Below are positions 1 through 8,335 of a stretch of 11,735 bases of DNA, piece by piece. Under the pieces are notes generated by a model. The model was given only the letters and a program-made list of their open reading frames with translations. It was not told where the DNA came from and searched no databases. Both the position numbers and the translations under genes were made by a program. Location: NCBI GenBank assembly GCA_014904985.1, contig MU129465.1, positions 1 through 11,735 of the forward strand, written 5' to 3'. This DNA is from Hydnum rufescens UP504. Taxonomy: Eukaryota; Basidiomycota; Agaricomycetes; Cantharellales; Hydnaceae. How positions within the stretch are numbered: position 1 is the stretch's first letter; the number at the start of each line of letters is the position of its first letter.

Positions 1-138
1 TCTACCAACGGGGCCTCAGATGAGGAAGCTCCGAAAACGAAGGTGTTGAAGCTGCCAACCCGTGCTACCAAACGCAAGGTTATTGACAGCTCATCTGAGG
101 AGCCAACGTCCTCAGATGCAGATAGAGCTCTGAAGACT

Positions 139-194
139 GTAAGTGCTTTCAGACTTTTGGTCTTCTACAGTCCAGTTCTCATGCTCTGCATTAG
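139..194 (+). other. Intron 1 of the unrecognised gene (56 nt)
   Basis: The donor is GTAAGT and the acceptor is CATTAG. Splicing in phase 0 joins exon end ...RALKT to RTHKEVEPPPRR, which stays open to the next intron. The alternative acceptor at 170 runs into a stop. Confidence 0.75.
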
Positions 195-293
195 AGAACT
201 CATAAAGAAGTGGAGCCACCACCTCGTCGTACTATCAAACACTTTGCTGTCATGGGCGCATCTCGGAATGAGACATATGAGGCACTGAACGTG

Positions 294-347
294 GTACGTC
301 TTTTCTATTCTACGCCTACAACCTCGGACTTATACTGTCCATCGCAG
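294..347 (+). other. Intron 2 of the unrecognised gene (54 nt)
   Basis: The donor is GTACGT and the acceptor is CGCAG, phase 0. The length is a multiple of three and it has no stop, so the reading frame also runs through it. The pyrimidine-rich, compositionally different sequence supports removal. Confidence 0.7.
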
Positions 348-461
348 ATTGAGAATGCTCCCAAAAAACCGAAGTTGCTAAGACGCCCCGCCGCCGAACG
401 CTTGGCTATTTCGAAGTCTTCCGATGGGCACACCAGCTCAAATGACAAGGAGTTGCCCAAG

Positions 462-515
462 GTACGGATTTTTCAGGTTCTAATTTATCATCTTTGTCTC
501 ATGAGTTACCTATAG
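462..515 (+). other. Intron 3 of the unrecognised gene (54 nt)
   Basis: The donor is GTACGG and the acceptor is CTATAG, phase 0. The acceptor TAG is itself an in-frame stop, so removal is needed to join 348-461 to the long exon at 516. Confidence 0.78.
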
Positions 516-1641
516 TCTGGCAAGTCTGGACCTCCGGGTGGCAAGCAAGCGAAATCGAACTATCGCATCGTTGGTCCGAAATCCTCTGCTATACACAGCC
601 TTCGTCCCTATGTCAGGATCCCACCCAGGCGGATTGAGCCCCCTAAAGCCCTCTCGCCCCAACATCATCTTTCGTCTCCCCGTTATCTTTCACCTCCCGA
701 TATTGCCGGACCAGAACTCATCAATCTTGAGATCCGCCCTCATTCGCCAGTATCGGACACACCCAGCACTCTGCTAGAAGAGGCTCGAAGGATCTCTGAT
801 CCTCGCAAGATCCTTGATGACGCCCAAGAGTTAGCGCACCGCCTACACCCTAGTATTCGTGTGGCACGTCCTGGTGACTTCCTTAATGTCTGGGATGCCG
901 ACGCCCTCGATAATATTTTACTGGCCTTACCCGATGAAGGGGCAGATCCCCTGGATGATTATGAATACGTTGACCGTACTCTGAACCGTGTCTTCCAAGC
1001 GGTGTCCGTATCCCGCCTTGTGGAGGAGATGAGACGAGGTCCTTGTGGTGCTCTTGGCATCATCAAAGGGCTGGCATTCTTCGCCGACAAGCGGGGTCTC
1101 AACTTAGAGCAGTTCGAGATCAAGATCTTGAAGCTGCTGAAGGCGCTTCGCAGATGCCCGCTCGTTCCATCTGGGCCATCTCCAACGCATACCTTGGACT
1201 TGGCACGGCCAGCAGCTCCAACAGCATTGGTGCCCAAGGTTCCAAGGGTTGGAATGATTTCTGCCAGCCAAATGCAGCGCCGCGGCGAAACGAGCATCAA
1301 CGGCCCTCAGTCTGACTCTGACGATGGCGGCAGCAGCGACATTGATGACGATGCGGATTGTAATTGGGAGGACGATGAGACCGATGCAAACTGTGCAGAT
1401 GCACCTAAACCGCCGCGAGAGCCGTATAATGGGGGTCCAATTCCTAACGACCTTCGTGACTCTGTGGCAACACTTTGCAAGGCCTTTAATGATGCTCTGC
1501 AGGCGTTGGCAGACAAGTCCAATCGTCCACTTCACCAACTCCAACGTTTGGCAAATCTCAGCACGGTTATACCCCTTAGGCGATCACCCAATCCGTTCAA
1601 TGGGTATGCTAGGAAACGAAAAATGGACGGACTTCCTAAAC

Positions 1642-1707
1642 GTAAGACCTCAAAGTTTTTGGTGTATAACTAATGTACTAATTCACTACTCTCCATTGGT
1701 CTCGTAG
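1642..1707 (+). other. Intron 4 of the unrecognised gene (66 nt)
   Basis: The donor is GTAAGA, a branch-like ACTAAT lies near 1669, and the acceptor is TCGTAG. The intron is phase 1: C1641 joins TC1708-1709 to make Leu, giving LSQAELTDAY in the downstream open frame. Confidence 0.78.
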
Positions 1708-3266
1708 TCTCCCAAGCCGAGCTCACGGATGCGTATATCAAAGAAAAGGAATCATTCAATGGCGACTCTCAGGCCCTCGAAAATTGGCTTGATGAACTCC
1801 GTACTGTCGCTCAATCCTCAAGGGTGGAGAATGATGTCAAACTCACGAGCGGCACTAAGGTGGCCAAGTTCATGAGTCGGCAAAAGAAGTACTTCAAGGG
1901 CGAGATGGGACACATGTCTAAGTTCGATATTCACACCATCATGATTATGGTGTGTGGACGTCCCAATGCACATGCAGCACATGCCCAGAATGCCATCATC
2001 TGCAGCTCCCCTGAGATTGAGAGCTTGATCGAGGGCAGCTTCAATCTTCAAAAATCACTCGATGAGCTTTTCGATGAAGGTGTTGCATCGGCGGCTCGAT
2101 CGAAGCAGTCTTGCAAAGTGGCATCAAGAGGCAGAGAAAAAAGAGCATGATAACGAACTCAAGCGACGTGACTCAGCATACTCCGCAGCTTCAAAATACA
2201 TCAAGAACTTGTTCACTTCCAACAGCTACACCTGGTTTCCATCCATCGTACCTTGGGTACGGTTTCTCAGCCTCCTTGTTCAATACTGTATCCGAATCAT
2301 TGGATGGCCTCTTGAAACTGAATACCCTGCCCCACATCCGCGACGTATGAACAAGCAATGGGATGCATCCCAGTGGAGGTTTCTTGTGACTCAGTTCCAC
2401 AAGGGAAACGATTGCCCGATCAAGGTGGAGGCATGGGGTGCGCATGAGAAAGATGGCGATGACGACGTTGTGTTGATCATTGATCGGAACAATGATACTG
2501 TCTACTGTGTGTGAGACGTGGGTAGTGCAGTCGACTCTATGGGAGAATCCAGAGCAGCAACAGAGCAGCCTGGTGTATTGCCTGTGCCGCGTGGCAGGTC
2601 TAAGCGTCGCAATGTATCTTCAAAGCCCTCAAAGGGAAAGGGAAAGGCTCGTGCTATATCGGTACCTACAAATGATGAGTCTAGTGACTCTGAGGCCAAT
2701 GCAGAAGCCATGCCCATCCTTCGCCCTGGAAACTTCAACTCCAATCCTGCGAGTACAAGTGGATGTGCCACATCTTCGTCATATCCGATTTTCACACTGC
2801 ACCTAATACCAATATTGGTGCTGGACCCTTGAGTTCATCCGCCATTGTCCACCCAAATACAGGAAGTACGAGTTGGCATGCTGCCCCTCTACACTCCAAT
2901 TTTGCTGCAGGATCGAATGGCAATATTCATGCTTCAAGTTCCTCAGCCTTCAACCCTCATGATTTCTTTGTATCTGATTCAGACGTCGCAGCAATGGGTT
3001 CACATTTGGACAATGGCACTCTGCAGTCCAACATTGGAATGTTCCCCTCTGGCATCAACAATTTTGATACTTTGGCTATGGGCCTTGGGGACATGTACGA
3101 CCCAAATGGATTCCAATCAGGAAGTGCCTGGGACTCATATCTTCAATAATTCTCTACAATAATTACTCCCATTCAACAATCCCTTCCTTTCGTCATTCCA
3201 AACCCTAGTACTTCCAATTTTATTAATCCACATATAATATAACCTTGTAATTAGGTCCTACCCATG

Positions 3267-3282
3267 CAATCAATATTGATTG
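3267..3282. repeat. 16-bp perfect palindrome
   Basis: CAATCAATATTGATTG equals its own reverse complement. It lies just inside LTR-like segment A and has no adjacent gene start that would make it an obvious operator. Confidence 0.85.
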
Positions 3283-3367
3283 AAGGTACCTTTTTGGACT
3301 GGTCTTGAACAAGGCCTTGAATCTCTTGGTCTCATACATGGGCTGATACCCGAAGGCAAGTTCAGAG

Positions 3368-3391
3368 CAAGGGGCCCCATGGGGCCCCTTG
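3368..3391. repeat. 24-bp perfect GC-rich palindrome
   Basis: The left arm is CAAGGGGCCCCA, mirrored exactly by the right arm. It is made of two GGGGCCCC octamers around a central CATG and is followed at 3413-3432 by further GGGCCCC runs. A cruciform or a stable hairpin in RNA could form. Confidence 0.9.
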
Positions 3392-4455
3392 TCTCATGCC
3401 ATGAAATCACCCAGTGGGCCCCAGGGGCCCCCACCTAAAAACCTGCTCTTAGATTGAATAAAAGCAAGGCAAAAGGGCCTAACTAGATATACAATTATGG
3501 CTGACTGGTTTGCATGTGGATGCCCAGAGAGCAACAGTTCTATGCACTGGCAATAATTGATTTTGTCATGGCACAGTTGCCTGTACACTGGTGAGTTGGC
3601 ATTCTCTATGATGTTGGCTGTCAAATTCACTGAAGCACCCTGAAGTGGAACCTCTTGCCACAATGGATGCCACGGATCGTATTTGGAATCAGTGTCTTCC
3701 ATGCATATGGCCATCAGTGGGTCTGTCAGTTGTGGTATCATCCCCGGAAAGGCAACATCTGGGGTCTCACTGACAGAGAGGGCTGTGAACATCTTTGGAG
3801 TGATCTTCGAAGCCTTATCCCAAATCTCCGTGTCACCGGCTTCCATCATCGATTGTTCCTCCTGGACCTCCAGATTGAACATCAGGACTGTCTGAAGTTA
3901 TGCCAGGCTGGTGTTTGGCTGGAAAAGTGCATGAGGGCAACAAAGCCTGACTTGCACTTGCTGAAGCAAAGAGGGACAAGATCCAATACACCAACGAGTA
4001 CTTGCAAGCTCAATTTGAAGCACAGCGAGCCTATCAAAGCCGGCCTTTAGAGCGACAGTCTAAGAAGAAAGGTTTTCATGCTGTGGAGAAGATCCTTGCT
4101 GTCCATCAGTGTCTGAATGCTGCTCAAGATCTCGTTGAGGTCCTCCAGAAACAACTTATGTCGGTGCCTCTCTCAGACAGCATTGCAAGCCGGAATGAAG
4201 TTGCGGAGATCACAACTTCGATTGCTGAACAAGAGAAGATTGTCTTGCATCTATCAAAGCAAGATAATGACTTGACGGCTGTCCTTCAACTTGGTGATCC
4301 AATATCGTACGAGAAGCTCAAGAAGATGAGGGGCCATGCTTGGTTTGAACACCAGCTTAATATGCGGGCTCTTAAAGCCTGTATTATTGTGAAAGCATGT
4401 GAGAAGAACTTCAAGACTCGTAATCTCACAGGAGCTTTCAGGAGTAAGGCAGTAG

Positions 4456-4521
4456 GTATGTCATTTCCTTTCGAGTGAAGGCTTTCCAAAACTCATGAGC
4501 AACTTTGCTTCATACTCCTAG
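4456..4521 (+). other. Intron in KDZ transposase (66 nt)
   Basis: The donor is GTATGT and the acceptor is TCCTAG, phase 1. G4455 plus AC4522-4523 makes Asp, and the downstream frame continues into HNTMEHTTKALKRHY and the conserved IWQDIGL block. Confidence 0.8.
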
Positions 4522-4929
4522 ACCATAACACTATGGAGCATACAACAAAAGCATTGAAGAGACACTATCGCTCCATCAAGAGTCTTGTTGCGGACTATAA
4601 CAAACAGCGACTTAATATGATGAAGCTTCGTGGTCGGGGCAGGATCTCAAAGAATGCAATAATACCTCCACCTATTGATATGAAGGGTCTTTTTGGCCTT
4701 GATGTCAACAATGATATCTGGCAGGATATTGGACTTGCCGATGATGAGTTTGATGGAACTGTTCCCCCTTGGCTTGGGGATGAGGATGTCCGAAATGGCA
4801 TCTGGCTCATGCAAGAGGTGGTAAATTGTCACAACGAGCATTATCTATGCGACCGAGAAAGCTACTCGCTGCAGCAATGGTTTGAAGACAAATCTGCTGC
4901 ATTGATGGCAGCTTCAAATGCATGTCAAG

Positions 4930-4991
4930 GTGTGTTTGTATGGTTTTCCTCCCAGCTTTCCGAGGCCCTAATTGTGTATAAATTATTCCAG
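4930..4991 (+). other. Intron in KDZ transposase (62 nt)
   Basis: The donor is GTGTGT and the acceptor is TTCCAG, phase 1. G4929 plus AT4992-4993 makes Asp, giving DDDLKFFLREHIQTLCDLGKRW in the open frame. Confidence 0.75.
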
Positions 4992-5341
4992 ATGATGATC
5001 TTAAGTTCTTCCTTCGAGAACACATTCAAACCCTCTGTGATTTGGGGAAGAGGTGGGGTCAGGCTATTGATGCTTTGAATGTGGCTCTGCCTGGCGAGTT
5101 GAGGGGTTCCCAAAGGCACACAATTCACAATCAGGTGGTGTCTCCCTGGTTGTTGAAGTGGACAGCTCAGATGATGAGGAGGATTTTGAACTTGAACCTC
5201 CACTTGTGCTTGCTGATAGTGCATCCTTGCTGCTGCTGACTATACCATCAGCAGGGACTCTCAAGTGATGAAGGTAGTCAGTCTAATGGCACTGACAGTG
5301 AGGATGAGTGATTCCTTGACTCTAGATATCTTTTTACTATG

Positions 5342-5719
5342 TGTACTACTATATCAATATCTAGTTTGTCCGTCCCTATATTGAACTCTAAGAAGTAAGG
5401 GGACTCCACTCTTAGAGACTCGGGCCATATGCACAGGGGCCCCTGCTGTACACACAGGGGCCCTGTCATGCACACAGGGGCCCCTGCCATGCACACAGGG
5501 GCCCTGCTGCACATGCAGGGGCCCCTTCGGAGTAGGGTCCGAGGCCATTTCTAGGCCTTAAACATGGCTGTGGGGCCCCTGGGGCCCCTACATCAAGAGT
5601 GGGGGCCCCTCAGCATATGGGCACGGATGATAATCATACATGAGGGGTCCCTAGGGGCCCCATGGAAATGTATCTTATTAGACTAGATAAATGCAAGGCT
5701 AATGATATCTAATTAGACA
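5342..5719 (-). repeat. GGGGCCCC-rich block B, probable 3' LTR of the gypsy element
   Basis: This gene-free block starts 30 bp after the KDZ stop and ends where the minus-strand gypsy ORFs end. On the minus strand it begins TGTCTAATTAG (5719) and ends TAGTACA (5342), so it has TG...CA ends. It holds the minisatellite at 5434-5528 and further GGGGCCCC runs near 5573-5590, 5602-5609 and 5651-5662. The right part resembles segment A. No partner LTR is in the window because the 5' side of the element is lost, so the identity rests on position and ends. Confidence 0.5.
5434..5528. repeat. 20-21 bp GC-rich minisatellite, about five copies
   Basis: Copies start CAGGGGCCC at 5434, 5455, 5475, 5496 and 5516, spaced 21, 20, 21 and 20 bp. 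Each holds a GGGGCCC(C) palindrome and most end in a GCACACA-like spacer. The one-base spacing change follows loss of one C in alternate copies. Cys/Gly/Pro-rich minus-strand frames through here are by-products of the repeat. Confidence 0.9.
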
Positions 5720-6386
5720 TGGATAATTGGCTGACCAGCCTGAGTCTGGATTGGCAACTCCATGGACTCATGTGGGGAGCGAGGGAATGACAGGTGCTGA
5801 CAAGGGTGCCAATGCTGCCATTGGTTGACTACCCAGCCCATAGCCCACTGACTGAGGCCCAATAGAATGAGGGCAATAATAATAAGAGAAATGCCAATAA
5901 TGGCAAGGATGACAATAACCCCCTGACTGAATGGAGGGAGAGAGGAGATGAGAGCACTTGAAGGAGTAGGTGCCATATGATAGAGTCGATGAGGAATAAT
6001 ACTCTGACAGGTAAATCCGTGAGCGGAAGCAAATGTCAATTTGATCCTGACAGATCACTTGCAAATGGGGGCAACCCTTGCACATGGGGGTAGGCCCAGC
6101 GAGGTTCAAAGTATTGAGGCAGTATACAAAGAAGCAGGCACACCATTGGGTTGAGAGATATTCAGCTGGACAGTGTTCCAGGTTGTCCTCCTCATCCCTG
6201 TACTGGGCATAGTGGAGGTCCATGGGATCTGTATTATCCCTGGGCATTGCATAGTGGCATCCATGCCTGATACCCCTATGTTTGTGAGCTCCCAGTTGCT
6301 GCATGAGGCACTACCAGGAAGATGGGATGGGGCTGCAAGGAGATTGAGATGGAGGTTGAGGTTGAGGTTGAGGTTGAGAGGCTCCA
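5713..6386 (-). pseudogene. Post-chromodomain ORF: Cys-rich segment plus one transmembrane helix
   Basis: Downstream of the chromodomain stop, a second frame runs on. It is already open from 6499, overlapping the chromodomain end, and reads QPQPQPQP (6345-6380). A TAG at 6311 interrupts it, then a Cys-rich stretch follows (GCHYA, EHCPA, WCACFFVYC, MCKGC, ICQD; about 6270-6050). A 1-nt frame change near 6045 leads to TFASAHGFTCQSII and then a strong hydrophobic segment (5922-5854, GVIVILAIIGISLIIIALIL), a short Trp/His-rich tail, and a stop at 5713. The layout resembles a type I membrane protein with a Cys-rich outer part. I see no signal peptide and do not recognise the family. It might be an accessory or env-like ORF, or a captured fragment. 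A competing frame (6471-6106) is also open, so the frame choice is not certain. Confidence 0.45.
6340..6379. repeat. GAGGTT hexanucleotide repeat
   Basis: About four exact GAGGTT units plus diverged GAGATT and GAGATG units. A 6-bp unit keeps all three minus-strand frames open, giving QP, LN or ST dipeptides depending on frame. Confidence 0.85.
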
Positions 6387-6788
6387 CTATGGCCTCGTGG
6401 GGTCCTTGTTTTTGCCACCACGTTCTTCCAGGGTTTTGCAGTATTCCCTGAGGCATGAGAAGGCATTCCATAGACCTGTCTCAGGCTCGAATGTGCCATG
6501 CTCAGGCCTGTACCCCTTCCACCTCACTAGGTACTCCCTCCTCCTTGATCGATTGTAGTGATGCCCTATGATCTTCTCTACCTCATATTCTTCCTCTTTC
6601 GCCAGTTCCCTTAGCTCTGGTAGTTTAGCCCATTTGTTGTCTTGCTTGTCATGATGGTATTTTACTAGATGTTGTATATTTATGATAGGATGCATCTTAT
6701 ATTCAGGGGGTATATTCATGCAGTAGACTATGGGGTTTATCTTTTCCAAAATCTGGAAAGGACCTATGCATCATTGTACCAGCTTCCT
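6387..6788 (-). pseudogene. Integrase C-terminus: GPF motif and chromodomain
   Basis: From LVQ at 6782 the frame meets TGA at 6771, then CIGPFQILEKINPIVY (the GPY/F motif), IPPEYKMHPIINIQHLVKY, and a chromodomain at about 6596-6435 (EEYEVEKIIGH, YLVRWKGY, TFEP). Two of the usual aromatic cage residues are visible (Tyr of EYEVEKI, Trp of VRWKGY), and the third position is Phe in TFEP, where many families have Trp. In fungal chromoviruses this domain directs integration toward marked heterochromatin. The frame ends at TAG 6387 after DPTRP. Arg-to-Cys type differences (VYCMN) fit CpG decay. It is not functional because of the internal stop and the upstream frameshifts. Confidence 0.85.
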
Positions 6789-7640
6789 CCCCATGCCTTG
6801 CACATCAACCAGCTTGAGAGAGTGGGGTTCACTAGAACCTCATCCCCTTCCTTGAACTCTTCATTGCATCTTTGCAAATTGTAGGCTTTCACCTGCCTGG
6901 CCTGAGCTCTTGCTAGGGTGTCCCAGGCTAGTGAATGGTGGGCTTCCAGCTCACCTACAAATGAGGATGCTGCTGCATTGTCTAGCTCAATCCATCTGAT
7001 GCCCCTTCCCACTGGGTCCATCACAGTTGCCCCAGTCTTTGGGGAGTATCCATGCAAAAGGAAAAAGGGGAGTAGCCATAGAAGAATGAGGTGTCGAGTT
7101 GTGGGCCATCATGAGTGTTCTTAGCCACTGGGCCCAAGAACTGTGATTCCAGCTGTGTAAGCTCATAATGCAACTTTGAGCATGTCATTGGCCTTTTCCA
7201 TTTGTCCATCTGTCTGCAGGTGATGTGATGTTGACAGAAGTAGACCCAGTTCCAGATGTTTGGTGACTGATGCCCAGAAGGATTGGGACCATCTGGTGTC
7301 TCAATCTGTGATCATCTGTTTTGGAGACCATACTTCAGGATGACATGCTGGACGAACATCTTGGTGAAGCCGTCTTGCTTCAAGCTCGAAGTGGTGGGGA
7401 TGTATTGGACGAATTTGGTAAGCTTGTCCACTATCACCAGTACTGCATCATACCCTCCCAACTTTGGGAGGCCTGTGATGAGATCTAAGGTCACAACTTC
7501 AAATGGAAGTAGTGGGATAGCATGGGGGTGGAGCTTTCCCATTGGTCCCCATTTGTCAGATTTGATCTTCTGACAGATGTTGCACATTTTGGTGTAGTCA
7601 ACCATGTCTGTCCACATCCTGGGCCAGTAGAACCATGTGG
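6764..7640 (-). pseudogene. Integrase: zinc-finger CC half and catalytic core, frameshifted
   Basis: The minus strand reads WFYWPRMWTDMVDYTKMCNICQKIK in sense, so the second half of the HHCC zinc finger is here (Cys pair near 7583 and 7574). It is followed by VVTLDLITGLP with catalytic Asp at 7485-7483. A 1-nt frame change near 7313 leads to MITD*DTRW (Asp 7306-7304, TGA at 7301) and QTDGQMEKAN (Glu 7198-7196). The second Asp and Glu are exactly 36 codons apart, the D,D-35-E spacing. TGA at 7163 and further frame changes near 7140 and 7060 precede HGYSPKTGATVMDPVGRGIRW and ASSFVGELEAH. The frame changes again after DEVLVNP near 6835. The core is intact in order but broken in frame. Confidence 0.85.
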
Positions 7641-7759
7641 TGTGGAAGATAAAAACATCCAGTATCAGAAAACGTGAAATCACACCACTCCCAGCCTTTG
7701 GACGATCACATGACCAATTATGAAATTAATTATGGCTACATGTGGAAATCAAATTTGTT

Positions 7760-8245
7760 CTATAACTCTGTCAGTTTTGATTGGAGAGGTATACCCATAT
7801 AACGCTTAGAAAGCTACGATTCACACCTTTTGAATGGTACCAAACACAAGTCAAACGGACCAAAACTGCACTCTCCAGGCCAATTTTACTATCAAAATCC
7901 AGGATTTCCAGTAAAAAATGAATTTCTCTGTCAGTTCACATTAAATCCTCTCAGAACAACCGCACCTAGAAAGATATAACAAATCTGCATCCGACGGTAC
8001 CAAGTGTGTGAAGAACAGATCAAAACTGAACTCTACAGAATGATATTACTATCAGAATCAACACCCATCAGTAAATAACAAATTTCTCTGTCAGTTTACA
8101 TCAGATCTGCTCAGAACCACTGTGCCCTGAAATCTGTTAAAAATCCGCATCAAATGATAGCAATAGCGTCTATTCTGGATGCAAACTGCTGTTTCTGCAT
8201 CAAATCCCATCCCATGCACTTGTCCCCATTATCAACAAGCAACAA
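7760..8245 (+). repeat. Three diverged tandem copies of a 160-bp unit
   Basis: CTCTGTCAG occurs at 7766, 7926 and 8086, exactly 160 bp apart. Companion blocks repeat with the same period: GGTACCAA, AAAACTGnACTCT (7863, 8022) and TTACTATCA (7887, 8046). The third copy is the most diverged and ends near 8245. There is no open reading frame across it. Confidence 0.85.
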
Positions 8246-8335
8246 AACACCTTAACCATTGGACTATGCTCAAATTAATCTCCAGAACCCAGAGATATCC
8301 TTTCATTTCGCCTCCAGAATGCTCCACATGGTCAG

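Larger units (their letters stand above)
1..3149 (+). pseudogene. Unrecognised spliced gene, nuclear-protein-like, broken; 5' end outside window
   Basis: Five exons read as one protein of about 970 codons: 1-138, 195-293, 348-461, 516-1641 and 1708-3149, ending at TAA 3147. The N-terminus is charged, with NLS-like runs (TKRKV, KKPKLLRR), then a Pro-rich stretch. A helical region (about 850-1170) is followed by an acidic Ser/Asp/Glu run (1308-1391). Next comes a segment (1440-1800) with NPFNGYARKRK then LSQAELTDAY, faintly HMG-box-like. A second basic patch (GRSKRR, SKGKGK; 2596-2660) precedes a Ser/Asn/Gly/His-rich tail (2820-3149). Three lesions are visible: a +1 frame change between about 2062 and 2110, TGA at 2512 with the same frame open on both sides, and an apparent 1-nt loss in the T-run near 2794. 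I do not recognise the family. A DNA-binding or transposon-accessory role next to the KDZ remnant is only inference. Small frameshifts could also be assembly errors. Confidence 0.65.
3246..3493. repeat. GGGGCCCC-rich LTR-like segment A
   Basis: This gene-free stretch between the unknown gene and the KDZ remnant begins TGTAATTAG and ends CTAGATATACA, so it has TG...CA ends. It contains two perfect palindromes (3267-3282 and 3368-3391) and several GGGGCCCC runs. Its right end (3450-3507) resembles 5679-5735: both share TTAGAnT-ATAAA-GCAAGGC and then TAA-TAGA. I find no convincing target duplication (AACCT versus ATTAT), so the boundaries are tentative. The interval 3150-3245 is probably 3' UTR, with nothing else evident. 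Confidence 0.4.
3505..5311 (+). pseudogene. KDZ-family transposase, C-terminal half, degenerate and 5'-truncated
   Basis: KDZ proteins are DDE-type transposases of DNA transposons. Readable motifs in order are EQQFYALAIID (from 3529), LYDVGC (3604, probable catalytic Asp at 3610), FHAYGHQW (3697), CQLWYHPRK, LTDREGCEHLW (Glu at 3787) and LRVTGFHHRLFLLDLQ. A coiled-coil-like Gln/Glu/Lys-rich region (3963-4455) follows. After the intron come GLFGLDVNNDIWQDIGL (4689) and PPWLGDEDVRNGIWLM (4767), typical of the C-terminus, then an acidic Ser/Asp/Glu tail ending at TGA 5309. Damage: TGA at 3592 and 3631 inside conserved blocks, a frame change between about 3905 and 3962, and two near 5100 and 5210-5255. 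About 570 codons remain. The zinc-binding N-terminal half normal for the family is absent. The same-strand neighbour upstream ends 356 bp before it. Confidence 0.85.

Noticed and set aside
959..1544. Overlapping minus-strand open frames of 113 and 146 codons
   Set aside because: They lie opposite a long, well-spliced + strand exon with coherent composition, so they are mirror frames of it.
2080..2188. Possible 109-nt intron (GTGTTG...CGCAG) that would fix the frame change in the unknown gene
   Set aside because: The length fits the phase, but it would remove a coherent charged segment (AKWHQEAEKKEHDNELKRRD) that looks coding, and the donor is poor. A 1-nt frameshift is simpler.
3394..3882. 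162-codon minus-strand open frame
   Set aside because: It is antisense to conserved KDZ motifs on the + strand (YDVGC, HAYGHQW, EGCEHLW) and runs into the GGGGCCCC repeat. Its residues show no independent family signal.
5434..5528. CRISPR-like array
   Set aside because: Units are contiguous 20-21 bp copies without unique spacers, in a fungal context. It is a minisatellite.
5278..5548. Minus-strand Cys/Gly/Pro-rich frames
   Set aside because: They are translations of the 20-21 bp minisatellite, open only because of its composition.
6106..6471. Alternative minus-strand frame with LNLNLN repeat
   Set aside because: It is open for 120 codons but does not lead into the transmembrane segment without reading a stop at 6106 and a second near 6055. 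The QP/Cys-rich frame needs one stop and one base change. Rejected with moderate certainty only.
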